The notes under the pieces: model-generated | Database searches by the model: none | Told to the model about the DNA's origin: nothing | The model's input: only the letters and a program-made list of their open reading frames with translations | Translations under genes and position numbers: made by a program | Source: Silene conica | Taxonomy: Eukaryota > Streptophyta > Magnoliopsida > Caryophyllales > Caryophyllaceae | Assembly: GCA_029255685.2 (NCBI GenBank) | Contig: CM055312.2 | Span: forward strand, 9,448,649-9,512,648 | Length of the DNA: 64,000 nucleotides | Reading direction: 5' to 3' | Part shown: one piece after another, positions 49,707 through 60,772 of the stretch | Layout: every line of letters begins with the position of its first letter | Numbering within the stretch: the stretch's first letter is position 1

Positions 49707-50920
49707 ATCAGCACAAAATGTATATTAACTTGAAATAGTTGGAAAGAAGTGACAGAGATATATACCCAAAAAGGGTGCTTCATCACACAGTAAGTGCCTT
49801 GGAAATAAAATTGGAGAGAATAGTAGTATGAAATTAACTTAGAAGTACGCGTGAATCCTTTTCAAAAATTAAGTGACCATGCAAACTTGTCGCAACAACG
49901 TTTGTAACGGATCAAATATCATAATACATAAACAATTAGTGACATGCTTTTGGCCTTCAGACCTACGCAGTTATATTATAATGTTTCATATTCCGTTAAA
50001 TTCTGGGATTAGATAACACTTACATGTCATTTGGGATTTGGGAACAGCAAATTTAATAAACATGTAAACGCAACATTTCTTCACCAACTACTCACTTCTG
50101 GGGATATTTCTATAATACAGAGTCCAAGTACTGTTAAGATTTTAGGACTCATACCGAACTGTGTCGTAAGATCGAAAAATGGGTGGTGGTAGGGGTGAAC
50201 TAAACCGTATATCCGGTATGGTTCTGAAAACCATATCGGATATAGTGTATACGGTTTTTAAAATCGCAAAAATCACTATATGGATTTGATACGGTTTAAC
50301 CATATATACGGTTTTCGGGCCCCGGAAAAACCGTTTATACGGATACGGTTTAGTGAGAAATGTCCAATTAAACATTGTAATTATTCAACACTAATAATTA
50401 TCTCTAACATGAATACATTTGATGAATCTAATTTTTTTATTTATTGAGATAAGTTACTAAATAAGTCATATAAATATGAGTGGAAATTTAAAGAGGGATT
50501 TTGTTTTTTTTTCCTTTTCCTTTTTTTCATTATACAAAAACTTCAGATTGGGTTGAAAACCGTATATACTTTTTTTTATTTTTGCCCGACCTGGAGACGA
50601 TATATACGGATTTCCGGATCGTATATACAAAAATCCGTATAATTTAAACTGTATGCTGTATCGTATTCATATTATAAAACCGTATCATATATTAATGCTC
50701 GGTGGTATCGGGTGGCCTATGACTCTGATGGCTCTCAAATATTGTTACACGGCAAAAAGCTCAAGGCTGCAACACCTCTACAAGGCGAGGGGCCGAGGGC
50801 CGAAGCCATGTGTTTCTATGTATCTTAAAGACGGATCCTTGAATAACAATTATGTAAAATTTAAAAGGTTCTTCAATATACATAATTATTCATTCAAGTA
50901 TAGAATATATAACACAATCT
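49707..50920. other. Intergenic region between the PHD-finger gene and CRR7
   Basis: Presumably holds the promoter of the PHD-finger gene and the 3' end of CRR7. It contains a fragment of the 'ttgtgacgg' repeat family (about 49885-49930) and the hAT-like MITE at 50197-50697. No further gene is seen. Confidence 0.6.
50197..50697. mobile_element. hAT-like MITE rich in ACCGTATA words
   Basis: The element is filled with ACCGTATATACGGTTT-like words in both orientations. The flanks GGTGGTA on the left and right suggest a 7-8 bp duplication (one mismatch). Terminal inverted repeats are weak (GGGGTGAACTAAACCG). Assignment is tentative. Confidence 0.45.
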
Positions 50921-51575
50921 CTACTCAAGACGAACTTCGTACCACTGGATGGAGCCGACATCTCCATCTATTTCAAGCTCGCATACAAATTTGACTAAGT
51001 AAGACACTGCTTCATCAATTGTTTCAAATTTGGCTAGATCAGGCGGTAATTCGTCATTTGGCCAATTCTCAAGCCAACCTTTTAGGTTCGCCATCAGTTC
51101 TTCCTCTGAAACAAATTGTTCCGTCTTTCCAGGCTCCATGTATACGTATGTTGTTGTGTCCGTATAATTCACCCGTCTCCTCCTTGTTGCATAACTCTGT
51201 TATATAGTATCATCATAATTGAAGTTTTTAGCCTATTAACTCGGTATCCTCGACCTCATGTTCCTTAATATTTATGACCAAGCTGGATACAAACCGTTAA
51301 ACTTAATTACCTTAGCTACATTCCTTTCTGCTGTTGAGGCAGTGAGCAAAAAACTTGGGTATGCGTAATTACGAAAGCTAGCGTGATTTGGTAGCATTGA
51401 CGGAGTTGGGAGGTTGGGGGCTGCAGAAAATCCGATGAAATATTATGAGGAACAAAATTAGAAACATTGCATTTGACAAAAGAAAAGCTGACTTACAGAT
51501 GGAATGAGTAGTAACATTGATGATATGCTGCTGTTGCGGCTGCGTCTTGTGTAAACAGCGGTCGATGCGCATCAT
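50921..51575 (-). CDS. CRR7: CRR7, chloroplast NDH complex assembly protein
   Basis: Three exons can be joined: 51497-51575, 51311-51420 and 50921-51196. Donors are GTAAGT and GTAATT; acceptors are TGCAG and AACAG. The sum is 465 nt, 154 residues, close to the ~156 of known plant CRR7. The mature part ([42 protein letters not shown]) is the DUF3571/CRR7 family signature. The first ~60 residues are basic, Ser/Thr/Gln-rich and low in acids, fitting a chloroplast transit peptide. CRR7 acts in the stroma in assembly of subcomplex A of the NADH dehydrogenase-like complex. The most 5' ATG of the tandem pair was chosen. The exon 1 and 2 assignment is inference from splice sites and phase; exon 3 is very secure. 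Confidence 0.87.
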
Positions 51576-52259
51576 TTTGGTTTCACAGTTTCACAGTCTG
51601 TCAGAAAACATGTCCGAATTCAATACACAAACAAGTCATTTATTTCAAGTTTACGGAAAACACGACATTTCAGTTTCTACTGTACATAATAATTTGTGAC
51701 AATGGCGAAGATGATAAAAGAAGGTTTATGCTACTTCCTTCCTTTACCCCAATAGTCTAGAATACGTTTATTCTTGGTCTTGAACTAATTAAGAAAAATA
51801 AAACAAAGGAAAAACAACAAGTACTAAGCGTAATTGAATTAGGACACAAACTTTACAACAACAACATTACCCCAGTGTCTCAATGGCTCCCGCAGATTGC
51901 GGGGTAAGAGGAATCAGATGTATGCTATGCAGTCTTACTCTTGTCTTAGCAACACAAAAGGACTGTTTTTGAACAACCCAAGATGAAAATTGCGTACACC
52001 ATAATCACTCAAAGTTGACCAAAATCACCAGCAAGGCAACAACTGAACTCGAATATTACAAAGAGTCTTGCTTCCGTCAGACGAATACTTTACACTCACA
52101 ATAAAGCAAGTGGACATGCAAGTGGGAGGAAATTGAGCGTCACGTATATTATGTGAGAGAGTCACTATTCGTCTTCAACTTGTGACAAATAGTGTTCGTT
52201 TTCAATGAGAATTTGTGCAAATATTAAGCTACTAAAAATCTGTCTATACATTTGTAATC
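51576..52259. other. Upstream region of CRR7, gene-free
   Basis: No second gene is seen. A 'ttgtgacgg' family fragment lies near 52140-52216 (GTGACAAATAGTGTTCG, CAATGAGAATTTGTG). The ORF at 51517-51699 mirrors exon 1 of CRR7 on the opposite strand and is not called. Confidence 0.55.
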
Positions 52260-52441
52260 TATGTTACTCCGACTACTCTTCTAATTTCCTCGCATACCCG
52301 TATCCAACACTCGGACATGATTATGAAACTTGGATATCTCATTTTAGACCAAAATATGCACATTTTTCGAAAAAGTAGACGGGTCTAACACTTGGACACG
52401 CACCCATGTCGGATACTTCTAAACGAGCTTGAGTAACATAG
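52260..52441. mobile_element. 182-bp MITE with 9-bp target duplication
   Basis: It begins TATGTTACTCC and ends with the inverse GAGTAACATAG. The 9-bp word TTTGTAATC flanks both sides (52251-52259, 52442-52450), the duplication size of Mutator-like elements. The interior has ACTCGGACATG and CCATGTCGGATAC words. The duplication is perfect, so the boundaries are reliable. Confidence 0.82.
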
Positions 52442-52889
52442 TTTGTAATCAATTATGCTGAAATCGAAAATTTATACGAAATCAATTGGGGAAATCTATC
52501 AACTCAAATCAATAGTGTTTCTGATTTCAGCTTTTGGATTTATGATTAGCATAATGGAATTATATCATATACAAAAGTTACCAACTCATTATAAGACGTC
52601 GTTATATTTTAAGCTAACTTAAAACGGGTCAAATATCACACCAGTTGAATGTATATGACAAATATAATGTTTTTCCTATGCATTATTATATATACAAGTG
52701 CTAAGCTTAAACGGATAGTGTCGTCTCAAGGGAAGTTACATGAGCCGAACAAGCAGGAAGGAGTGAAGGACTTACGTAATAAGCTTGCAGTCGTAGGCGG
52801 TGACGACAGACGCAGTGTATTGTACTCGAGTATGTCTTATTGGCGTTGGTCCGTGTTGATGCTGAGAATACTGAGAGAGATAGTATATG

Positions 52890-53008
52890 TATGGTGTATC
52901 TTGCATCCTTGCAATGTCACTTAATTATCTAAGTATTGCTTGTTTTTTCAGTTCTCTGGATTTTAGCTTACATCTCTTAATTCTGCTCCAGCACATGATT
53001 GGAACAAC
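52890..53008. repeat. Segment homologous to 21895-22030
   Basis: Both segments share 'cttgca.ccttgcaa.gt.acttaattatct', then 'tagattttagcttac.tctctta' and 'cacatgattggaacaa' in the same order. Identity is partial. One copy lies just left of a Helitron 3' end, the other 480 bp right of a Helitron 5' end. It is not recognisable as coding. Confidence 0.65.
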
Positions 53009-53040
53009 AACTTTCGCAGTTCGGACCGATATTATCCTAA

Positions 53041-54845
53041 CTAGTTTTAAACCCGTGCAAATTGCACGGGTGAGTAATTTTAATATTGTTATTAAAAAGT
53101 GTAATTTTAATATTGTTATTAGAAAAAGTAGTATTAAAAAAAGAGTAAATATATTATATATTAACTATATAAAAAACATAGTTATTTTAAGAATAAAGTT
53201 TTAATCAAATTACACTGACGTATAATAATGTTAAATGTTAAATTACATGATGCCCATAACTTAACTCGTTCGACTCGATGTGAAAAAAACAGATTGATTA
53301 AATATGAATATAAGTCCCTTATGTTTTTCAAATGATTAATTATGGCAAACTCTTATAAATATATGATTTGTAACTTACGACTATCTCTCCCCCACATTGT
53401 AGTAGAAGTTTCTCCACCAACATAAAATGATTCGTTAATTTAGGTCCAAAATCCAAATCTACCACTACGTAAATGATAAGTTTAAGTTAAATATGAATAT
53501 AAAAAAGTGTTAATTTTAGTACTTTATCTCTAAAACAACCATTTAGATAGCTTTAATATCATGTCTTCCAACTTCTTATACGGTACGACCCGTATTCAGA
53601 CCCGGCCAATCCGACCCGTTTAACTGGGCAGAATTTTCTTTTAAATGTAAATTGGTTCAATTCACTCAAAAAAAGTGACCAATATATCCAAACTTAGGTC
53701 ACTTACATCTCTAAGGGATATCCGTCTTAACTTTAATATGAGTTAATTATCATGTTACTTATTATATATGTTAACAAATATATTATTTTTTCCCATGCAT
53801 TCTATTTTAATTTATTTCAAATATTTGACTCGTCTTAAATTTAAGACGGATAACCCGTTTAGTAATGATAATATTTCTATAATTTTATGTTTTAAGATTT
53901 AATTTACTAATTTATAATGTACGACTTTTAACCTGGTTATTATTATTAGTATATGAGGGTTAGGTCATGTATTTGAATAACTTATCATTATGGACCTATA
54001 TTATTAAGAATATGATCTACCTCTTTGGCTCATATACTTTATACTTATCACTATGAACTATGCATTTATCTAGTTTAGCTGCTTACCTATTTGTCTCTTA
54101 GCTTCTAATTTCAAAATTCTTCTCTCTTAAATGCCAAAATAGATACGACCCCAAAGTCATACAACCGTAATTATATATTATTGCCTAAAAACTCCGTTCT
54201 TTCTCACTCAATCTCACCCTTAATCTTATTATTAGAGGTTCATGCAGAAAGTGTAACTATTAAAAGTTTCAAAAGAAGTATGTATGAATCCCTTTTGCAG
54301 ACGATAAATAGTGTATAGAATTACAGACGGTAATCGAACATTTTCAGTTGTTTTTGTGGTAGCAGCTTATTTATCATTTTTTTGGGTTATTTTTTCATAT
54401 AGCAATTTTATTTATGGTTTTTGAACGTTCTTTATCTATCTCATCCTTTAAACTTTATCAAGAAAATTTCCTTGGGTGTTTTTTGGCGTATTTGTTATAT
54501 TTAATCTGTTTTGTTTTTCGCGTTGTTTTGAGTCACTTTTTACCCCGATAATTTAGTACTGAGTATTTTTTTAACATATTAGTAGTAAAATAATATGATG
54601 ATAATATGCTTATTCCTATAAGCATTAAGAGTATACTTATTTTTACTATATACAAACATGATTTTTATTCTTAAGAAAAGAGTAATTATTATTCTTTCCT
54701 ATTTTATCTTTTTAAAGTCATATTTTTTTTTTCCGATATAATAGGGGGCCTTAAATATTATGGGTCGTTTGAGTAATATTTTTATCGTATAAGTATTTTT
54801 GTTAAGAATATAATTGTATTTTTTTTTCATCAAATCATAAGTTTA
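53041..54845 (-). mobile_element. Helitron 3' terminus and adjoining body
   Basis: On the minus strand a perfect hairpin ACCCGTGCAATTTGCACGGGT is followed by six bases and CTAG ending at 53041, with host A at 53040. No separate 5' TC end was located before the next Helitron 3' end at 54846. This may be an alternative 3' end of the same element, or a truncated copy. The interval is AT-rich and non-coding. Confidence 0.6.
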
Positions 54846-57213
54846 CTAGGTTTCAAGCCCAGGCGTTGCCCGGGTAAGACCGTAATAGTGGCTTTTAAGT
54901 AGACCTCACACAATTACCTCATTGAGAACCTAAACAACATAACCCGTAATTCGAATTGTCCTAAATTAATATGATTCTATCCACATGTTTATTGTTGCAC
55001 ACTGACCATTATCCCAAAGAAATTGCTAATAATAGAACCTAATATGACAAGGGCGACCCGATTTGACCCAAATACTTGCTAACCCGGAATGAACGACTTG
55101 AAATAATCTAACTCAAACATAACCCAACTCGATTTGAATCTGAGTCATCTGACTCGTTTTTCAAATTATACATTACGAAATTGGCATGATTAAAATCTCC
55201 CGTAAAACTATGGAGCATATAATTTACTATGTCTAAATCACTTATTTACCTTTTATATATTCTTCGTGAACTGTATTTTATTCAAAGATAAACATTTTCA
55301 TAAGTAGGATTTTTACTATATTTCTAGTTTGTAATCATGTTAATTTAAATAAAATAATATTCTCTAACTTAGAAATGATGATAAATGTTTAAATGAATGA
55401 GTAGTCATTGGTAAATATTTATCTTCTGTGTCTCTAAAACTTGGAATCATAATTTTAGTACTTTGATTACCGCACATGAAATACGCAGTACCAAGTATAA
55501 ACTCACTCATTATAATGTCTTTATGTTACTATTCTTATACTCCGTATTTTTTTAGTACTCTTTGACGACCTTGTATATTTTTTTACATAGGTAAGCTCTT
55601 TGATAGGTACTCTTTAATTAGTACTCTCATGAATTAGTGAAAACCTTAGTTATCACGGATGGGGCCGGTCCCTACTGGTTTTCATAATACACTTTCAAAT
55701 TATTAGTCGCCCCCCTCAACTTAATGATCGAGTCTTAAATAATCATCCAGGAATCAATAGGTTAGATCTCGGTCTCCCTTATTATTTCATTCCAAGATCA
55801 GCCAATTATGATATAGGACTTTTGATTAGTTTTGATAAGCTTTTTTTATCAACCTTCTACTTTAGTACTCTTTACTTTGATATGTGTATTTGCATATTAT
55901 TATTTTTACTCAAAGGGGAGGGGATTAATGCATCCATGACATGGATAGGGGCATTATTAGGAAAAGACATAACTGGTCTACGAAAAATTTCATATTAAAA
56001 ATATTGGCGCATGACACTTATAAAGGATCAGATGGGGTACATTGAATTCTATGGACACTAAAATTAGTATTTAAAGGCTCAAAGTCTTACAATATCTATA
56101 TCAAAAATAGTCAACTCATATCTCAAAGTCTCCTTAATCCGTATAACCTCGATCATATATAGTTTAATCTTGATTTTCCAGAAGGCATATATCCCAAGCA
56201 TAACCTCCTCAGAGTAGATAAAAACTAAATATTTCTATAGACTACAATTGCATATAGAGTTTGAATTTCGCTAAAGATCTAATATATGTAAAATATATTT
56301 GGCACCTAACTGGAAATTGGTGTTGGTAAAATAAATGGAGACGTTATATTGAAGTCTTTAATCATTCTATAGAGTTTGTAATTCATAATTTAATATGCTT
56401 CATCCGTCCCGAACTCCAGATCATTTGTTTACGTTTAATAAAAAAGCCTCTCAGGGCAAATATAAAAAATAAATAATACTGACACAGAAAAGGTAATAAC
56501 AACATTTGAAATATCAAATAAACTTCTCATAAATTAATTCCCTTTTTCATTTCTCATAGCTCAAAATAAGAATTTTCTCATAAATTTGTTAAAACTCGTT
56601 GGTAGCCTTGCGACGTACATATGAACTCTACATTGTCAAAACCTTAATGGAAAATAGATATATACATCGAGAGCTATACTACATCGATATAATGCATACA
56701 TATATATAATAACTATATAATATACAGAGCTTTTAAATTAGTGTATGCATATATAACATAAAAAGTATGGAATGAAAAATATAATCAGTCATGGTAGAGG
56801 AGCAGGTACAACGAGGCTTATAGAGGAATATGAGGACTTAGGAGTTCTATATTCATCAATACATCTATTTATACTTTTTAATTAAATAAGAGAAGGAAAA
56901 CAACAAATTATACCATAACTCTACAATAGCCAAAACTCTTAATTTATAATCAGTTATTTTATTACTTAATTCAATCATTATCCAACTGATATTTTATTAC
57001 TATTTAATTATCTTTTATTTATATACTTAATTTATTTAAGTAATAGCCAATTTAATCGCTCTAAAAACAATAATTATCCAACTGATATTTTATTAATTAT
57101 CCTTCTATTTATATACCTAATTTATTTAACCAAAATAATAGCCAATGAAATTGCTCTAAAACAATAGCCAATGAAATCGCTCGAAAAGTTCCTCTTTTAA
57201 GTATATATATTGA
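54846..57213 (-). mobile_element. Non-autonomous Helitron
   Basis: The minus strand begins TCAATATATATACTTAAAAG (57213) and ends with the hairpin CCCGGGCAACGCCTGGG (one mismatch), eight bases and CTAG (54846). Host bases are A and T. Its 5' end is nearly the same as that of the 16506-21413 Helitron, so they belong to one family although their 3' hairpins differ. It is 2.4 kb with no helicase. Confidence 0.7.
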
Positions 57214-58008
57214 TGTAGCATCCAATTTAGTCCTTACAATATGAAGTTTACTTTAATTCTCAACATATTATACAATCATAACATCATATATTTCTTCGTT
57301 GCTCTATATTTTGATTATCACTTGGATATTTAATCATATAAATTTGGCTTAATTAATTTACAGAACTTTATGTACATGGTTTTTTTTAGGATTATATATG
57401 GGTGTATTTATTTGCCAAATTAAATTGAATTACAGAACATGGGTGACCCACAACACAAAATAAATAAATCTTTTTTAAAATTCCAACTTTCAACCACAGG
57501 CCGCCACATAGGCTTTGTGCTTGTTGCTTTTATAAGTAAGATACGAAAGTTTTCTGAAAAACCGTCTTCATAAATTATTCACTTGAAACAAATAAATTGA
57601 CACGGAGAAAGATTGAATAATACTCCGTATACTATTGACTATTCATTTTGATGGAGTTAAAAGCCTAAACTAGATTTTATCTATGTCTGAACATAACGGA
57701 TGAGAGACGGGGCCACCTAATAACAGAGGTTTCATCCTAAAACCCAAAAAAGGGAAATGAGTTTTGAACATCACTTCCTAACTAAACTTCTAACATATAG
57801 TCACTTTTAACCACTAAACCCAACACAATTTTGTGAAATTTATGGTAAAAAATTATTCTTATTTTTATGTTGGGGTGACACTTGCCTACCCTATCCACCC
57901 CAAATCCGCCAATGGAAAGAGTAGCCCACTTGGTTATAAACTAGTCAATCAAATCTCTCGTTCTCTAACAACGTGGGACAACCTCACATGTGGCTATATA
58001 TATTTCAA
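57214..58008. other. Gene-free stretch
   Basis: AT-rich sequence between the Helitron and the MULE. No supported gene; the 71-residue ORF at 57833 runs into the MULE terminus. Confidence 0.55.
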
Positions 58009-58635
58009 AAAATTTTGCCAAAATGGTGCTCAAAACGAAGCTATTTAACAAACTGATGCTCCTTTGAAACGATTTACCAAAAATGGTTCCACGTCACCAT
58101 TTTTTGTTTTTCCTTTTTTTAATCCTTTGAACATGTAGCTGTCCCAGACAGCGACCAGTTGTTTGGCGAAATAATTGAAATTGGGCAGAAATTTTCAGAA
58201 ACTTTGTATGCATCTGGTCGCTGGCTGGGAGAGCGACCTGTTGAAGGGAAGGTTTGTTGCCAAAATCAGAAAACCATAAACATTACTTCATCTGGTCGCT
58301 GTCCCAGACAGCGATCTGTTAGGTGATTTGTTTTCAAAACCGGGTTTTCCCCTTCCTCATTTCACCTAAACACAAAAAAAATCCCCAAATTACACACAAA
58401 CCCTAAAAAATCGCCATTTTAATTTCTACCTTATTTCAGCCCAAATCATTCCATATTCTCTTTAATTCACACTCTAAGGTAACAATCTACACTTTCTTTT
58501 ATATAAATTGTTAGTATTTCAATTAGAAATTAATTAATTAGTGAAATTTTTATTTATCGCATTTTGCATTTTAGAATTAAATTTGGTTTTAGTTGTTGAA
58601 TTTGTAGGTTATATTTTGTTATTTACTTTGTTAAT

Positions 58636-59292
58636 TTGGTTAATTTGTCATCAAAAATCATAATGGAGAAAACGAATTACCCTTTGTGTTGTTACTCTAA
58701 TGGTGAAATATTGGTTGAGGGAGAAAACATTAACTATAAGGATGATGATCAATTTTTTGTGTTTGTTGGTAGCAATGACACATTTGATGAGTTGACTTCT
58801 TTAATTTGTGATGAATTAGAGGTTGATTGTAGTCAATTTGCTTTGAAAATTAAGATGAAGTATCCTAGTGTGAAAGGGTATAAGTTGTTATCTTTAGCTA
58901 ATGATCGTGCTTTGAGGGCTTTGTGGTCTAGTGTACATCATTCAAATGCGACTTCTATGGATTTATATATTGAGTTGATACCCATCCAACAACCTAGTCC
59001 AATACCTTCCTCCATGGAAAGTAACCTTAGTTTTTCGAACATATTGGGTCATGTGATGAGAGGAGAGGATCTCATGTTAACCCCAATACCTTTCTCCGTT
59101 GAGAACAATGTTGATCAATATGAATTTGATGAAAATGTGGATGGGGATGAGTTTACTTATGTTCTTTTTTGGCATTATCTCGTATTTGTTGTGGGTTTTC
59201 TCTATTTTGCAGTTCAAATGGATTCTGGACCACATGATGGCATTTTACATTTTCTAAGCTCGTATAGAAGCAGTGCCGGGAAGGAGAGGTAA
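58636..59292 (+). pseudogene. MuDR-type transposase N-terminus, truncated
   Basis: A 218-residue frame whose likely initiator is the Met in MEKTNYPLCCYSNGE. What follows (FVFVGSNDTFDELTSLI, ALKIKMKYPS, LSLANDRALRALW) is the ubiquitin/PB1-like N-terminal domain of plant MuDR transposases. Full proteins exceed 600 residues. Zinc-finger and catalytic DDE parts are absent, replaced by the nested inverted-repeat element and TIR sequence. The hydrophobic stretch near residue 180 (VLFWHYLVFVVGFLYF) probably comes from read-through into non-coding or intron sequence. Confidence 0.75.
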
Positions 59293-59373
59293 AAATACAA
59301 CGATTGTTTGTCACTTAATTCACAAATTGCCAAAATTACTAACATTGTAGGTCACTTATTATGGGGCTTGTTA

Positions 59374-60095
59374 TACGTCGTCGACAAATTACTAATTATC
59401 GTCGACACTTTTACATGAACTACCAATTTTGCCCCCCTTCAACCCTTTTGACAATTAGCAAATTCAGACTAAAATTCATTAAAAAATTGTCGGTTTTCGC
59501 ACGAAAAATTAAATACGGTTTAGTGCGATTCGATCAACGGATTTCAACGATTTCAACGTGCGATTCAAACAACGAACAACGGTTTTCAACGATGGGTGAC
59601 ACTAGCGAGATTAGTTTACGATTTAAATTTGATTCAAATTTATGATTTTTAGTTTGTAATATAGTAAAACTGATTAGCGTTAAATTTCCGAAACCGATTT
59701 GAAATTTTGAAGAAAAAAAAATTAGAAACTGCCCGGACGAAAATCATTTTCGTCCAGACCTAGGTCGAGACAAAGATCATTTTCGTCCAGACGTAGGTCC
59801 AGACGAAAATGATTTTCGTCCCAATTTTTTTTTTTTTTTCGTTTTTCGCGAATACGGTTCAAATCCGGGTAAGAAACATATCTTAAACGAATTACATTAA
59901 TAATAATCCGACATTCAAACAACGATTTTATCCTAATTGCGTAAAAAATTAAGGCATCTATCCTAATTCCGTTTCTAATCTCTCAAAATAAGAACAAAAC
60001 AAAAAATATTAAAAATCAAAGAAGGGGATGAGAGGGGTAGTTTAGGAATTCCGTTAAAAAGTGTCGACGATAATTAGTAATTTGTCGACGACGTA
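59374..60095. mobile_element. Inverted-repeat element nested in the MULE
   Basis: Left arm TACGTCGTCGACAAATTACT is perfectly inverted at the right end (60050-60095), giving ~38-bp arms that both end in GTGTCGAC.. words. TA flanks each side, suggesting a TA target. Inside, at 59735-59820, GACGAAAAT.ATTTTCGTC palindromes repeat three times. No transposase is seen. The class is uncertain (Tc1/Mariner-like if the TA is a duplication). Confidence 0.7.
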
Positions 60096-60772
60096 TAGTA
60101 GGTTGGCTTATTATTGAAGGAATACGACACATTGACTTGTCGGAGTCACTTGAAGGCTCTTCTGCGACGAGATGCATGTCCAATCCTCCCCTTCATCTGG
60201 TCGCTGTCCCAGACAGCGACCACATGCATGTCCAACTTATAAAAGTTTCTGCCCAATTTCAGAATTTGTAACAAACCTTCCCTTCAACAGGTCGCTGTCC
60301 CAGACAGCGACCAGATGCATACGAAGTTTCTGAAAATTTCTGCCCAATTTCAATTATTTTGCCAAACAACTAACCGCTGTCTGGGACAGCGACATGTTCA
60401 AAGAATTTAAAAAAAAAAAACCAAAAATGGTGACGTGGAGCCATTTTTGGTAAATAGTTTCAAAAGAGTACCAGTTTGTTAAATATTTTCGTTTTGAACA
60501 CCATTTTGACAAAAACTTCTATATTTCAACACAAATCCAAGCTGATTTTCGATAAGTTACAATTTAATTAAGATCGCTTCGAGGATATATATAATCCCTT
60601 TTTTTGAATAATTATCAACTTAAACAAGGGCAGCTACTCTGCGAGAAACTAGTCAATAATAATAAATCAATGTACGGCATGAAAAGGCCAATATTTATAC
60701 CCAAAAGAATAACAATTAGATTAATAAAGAATCATTAGCCTATCTAAACATCAAAGTTAGAAGTTTTCAAAA

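Larger units (their letters stand above)
58009..60520 (+). mobile_element. MULE (Mutator-like element) with long terminal inverted repeats
   Basis: Terminal inverted repeats of about 250-300 bp (58009-58330 and 60190-60520) share, among others, CCAAAATGGTG, the GTCCCAGACAGCGACC hairpin and GAAATTGGGCAGAAATTTTC. The 9-bp word ATATTTCAA flanks both ends (58000-58008, 60521-60529). The interior keeps only the 5' part of a transposase. Another inverted-repeat element (59374-60095) is inserted. It is probably non-autonomous. Confidence 0.87.

Noticed and set aside
52649..53204. 91- and 105-residue ORFs
   Set aside because: The second crosses a Helitron terminus; neither shows a domain or splice context.
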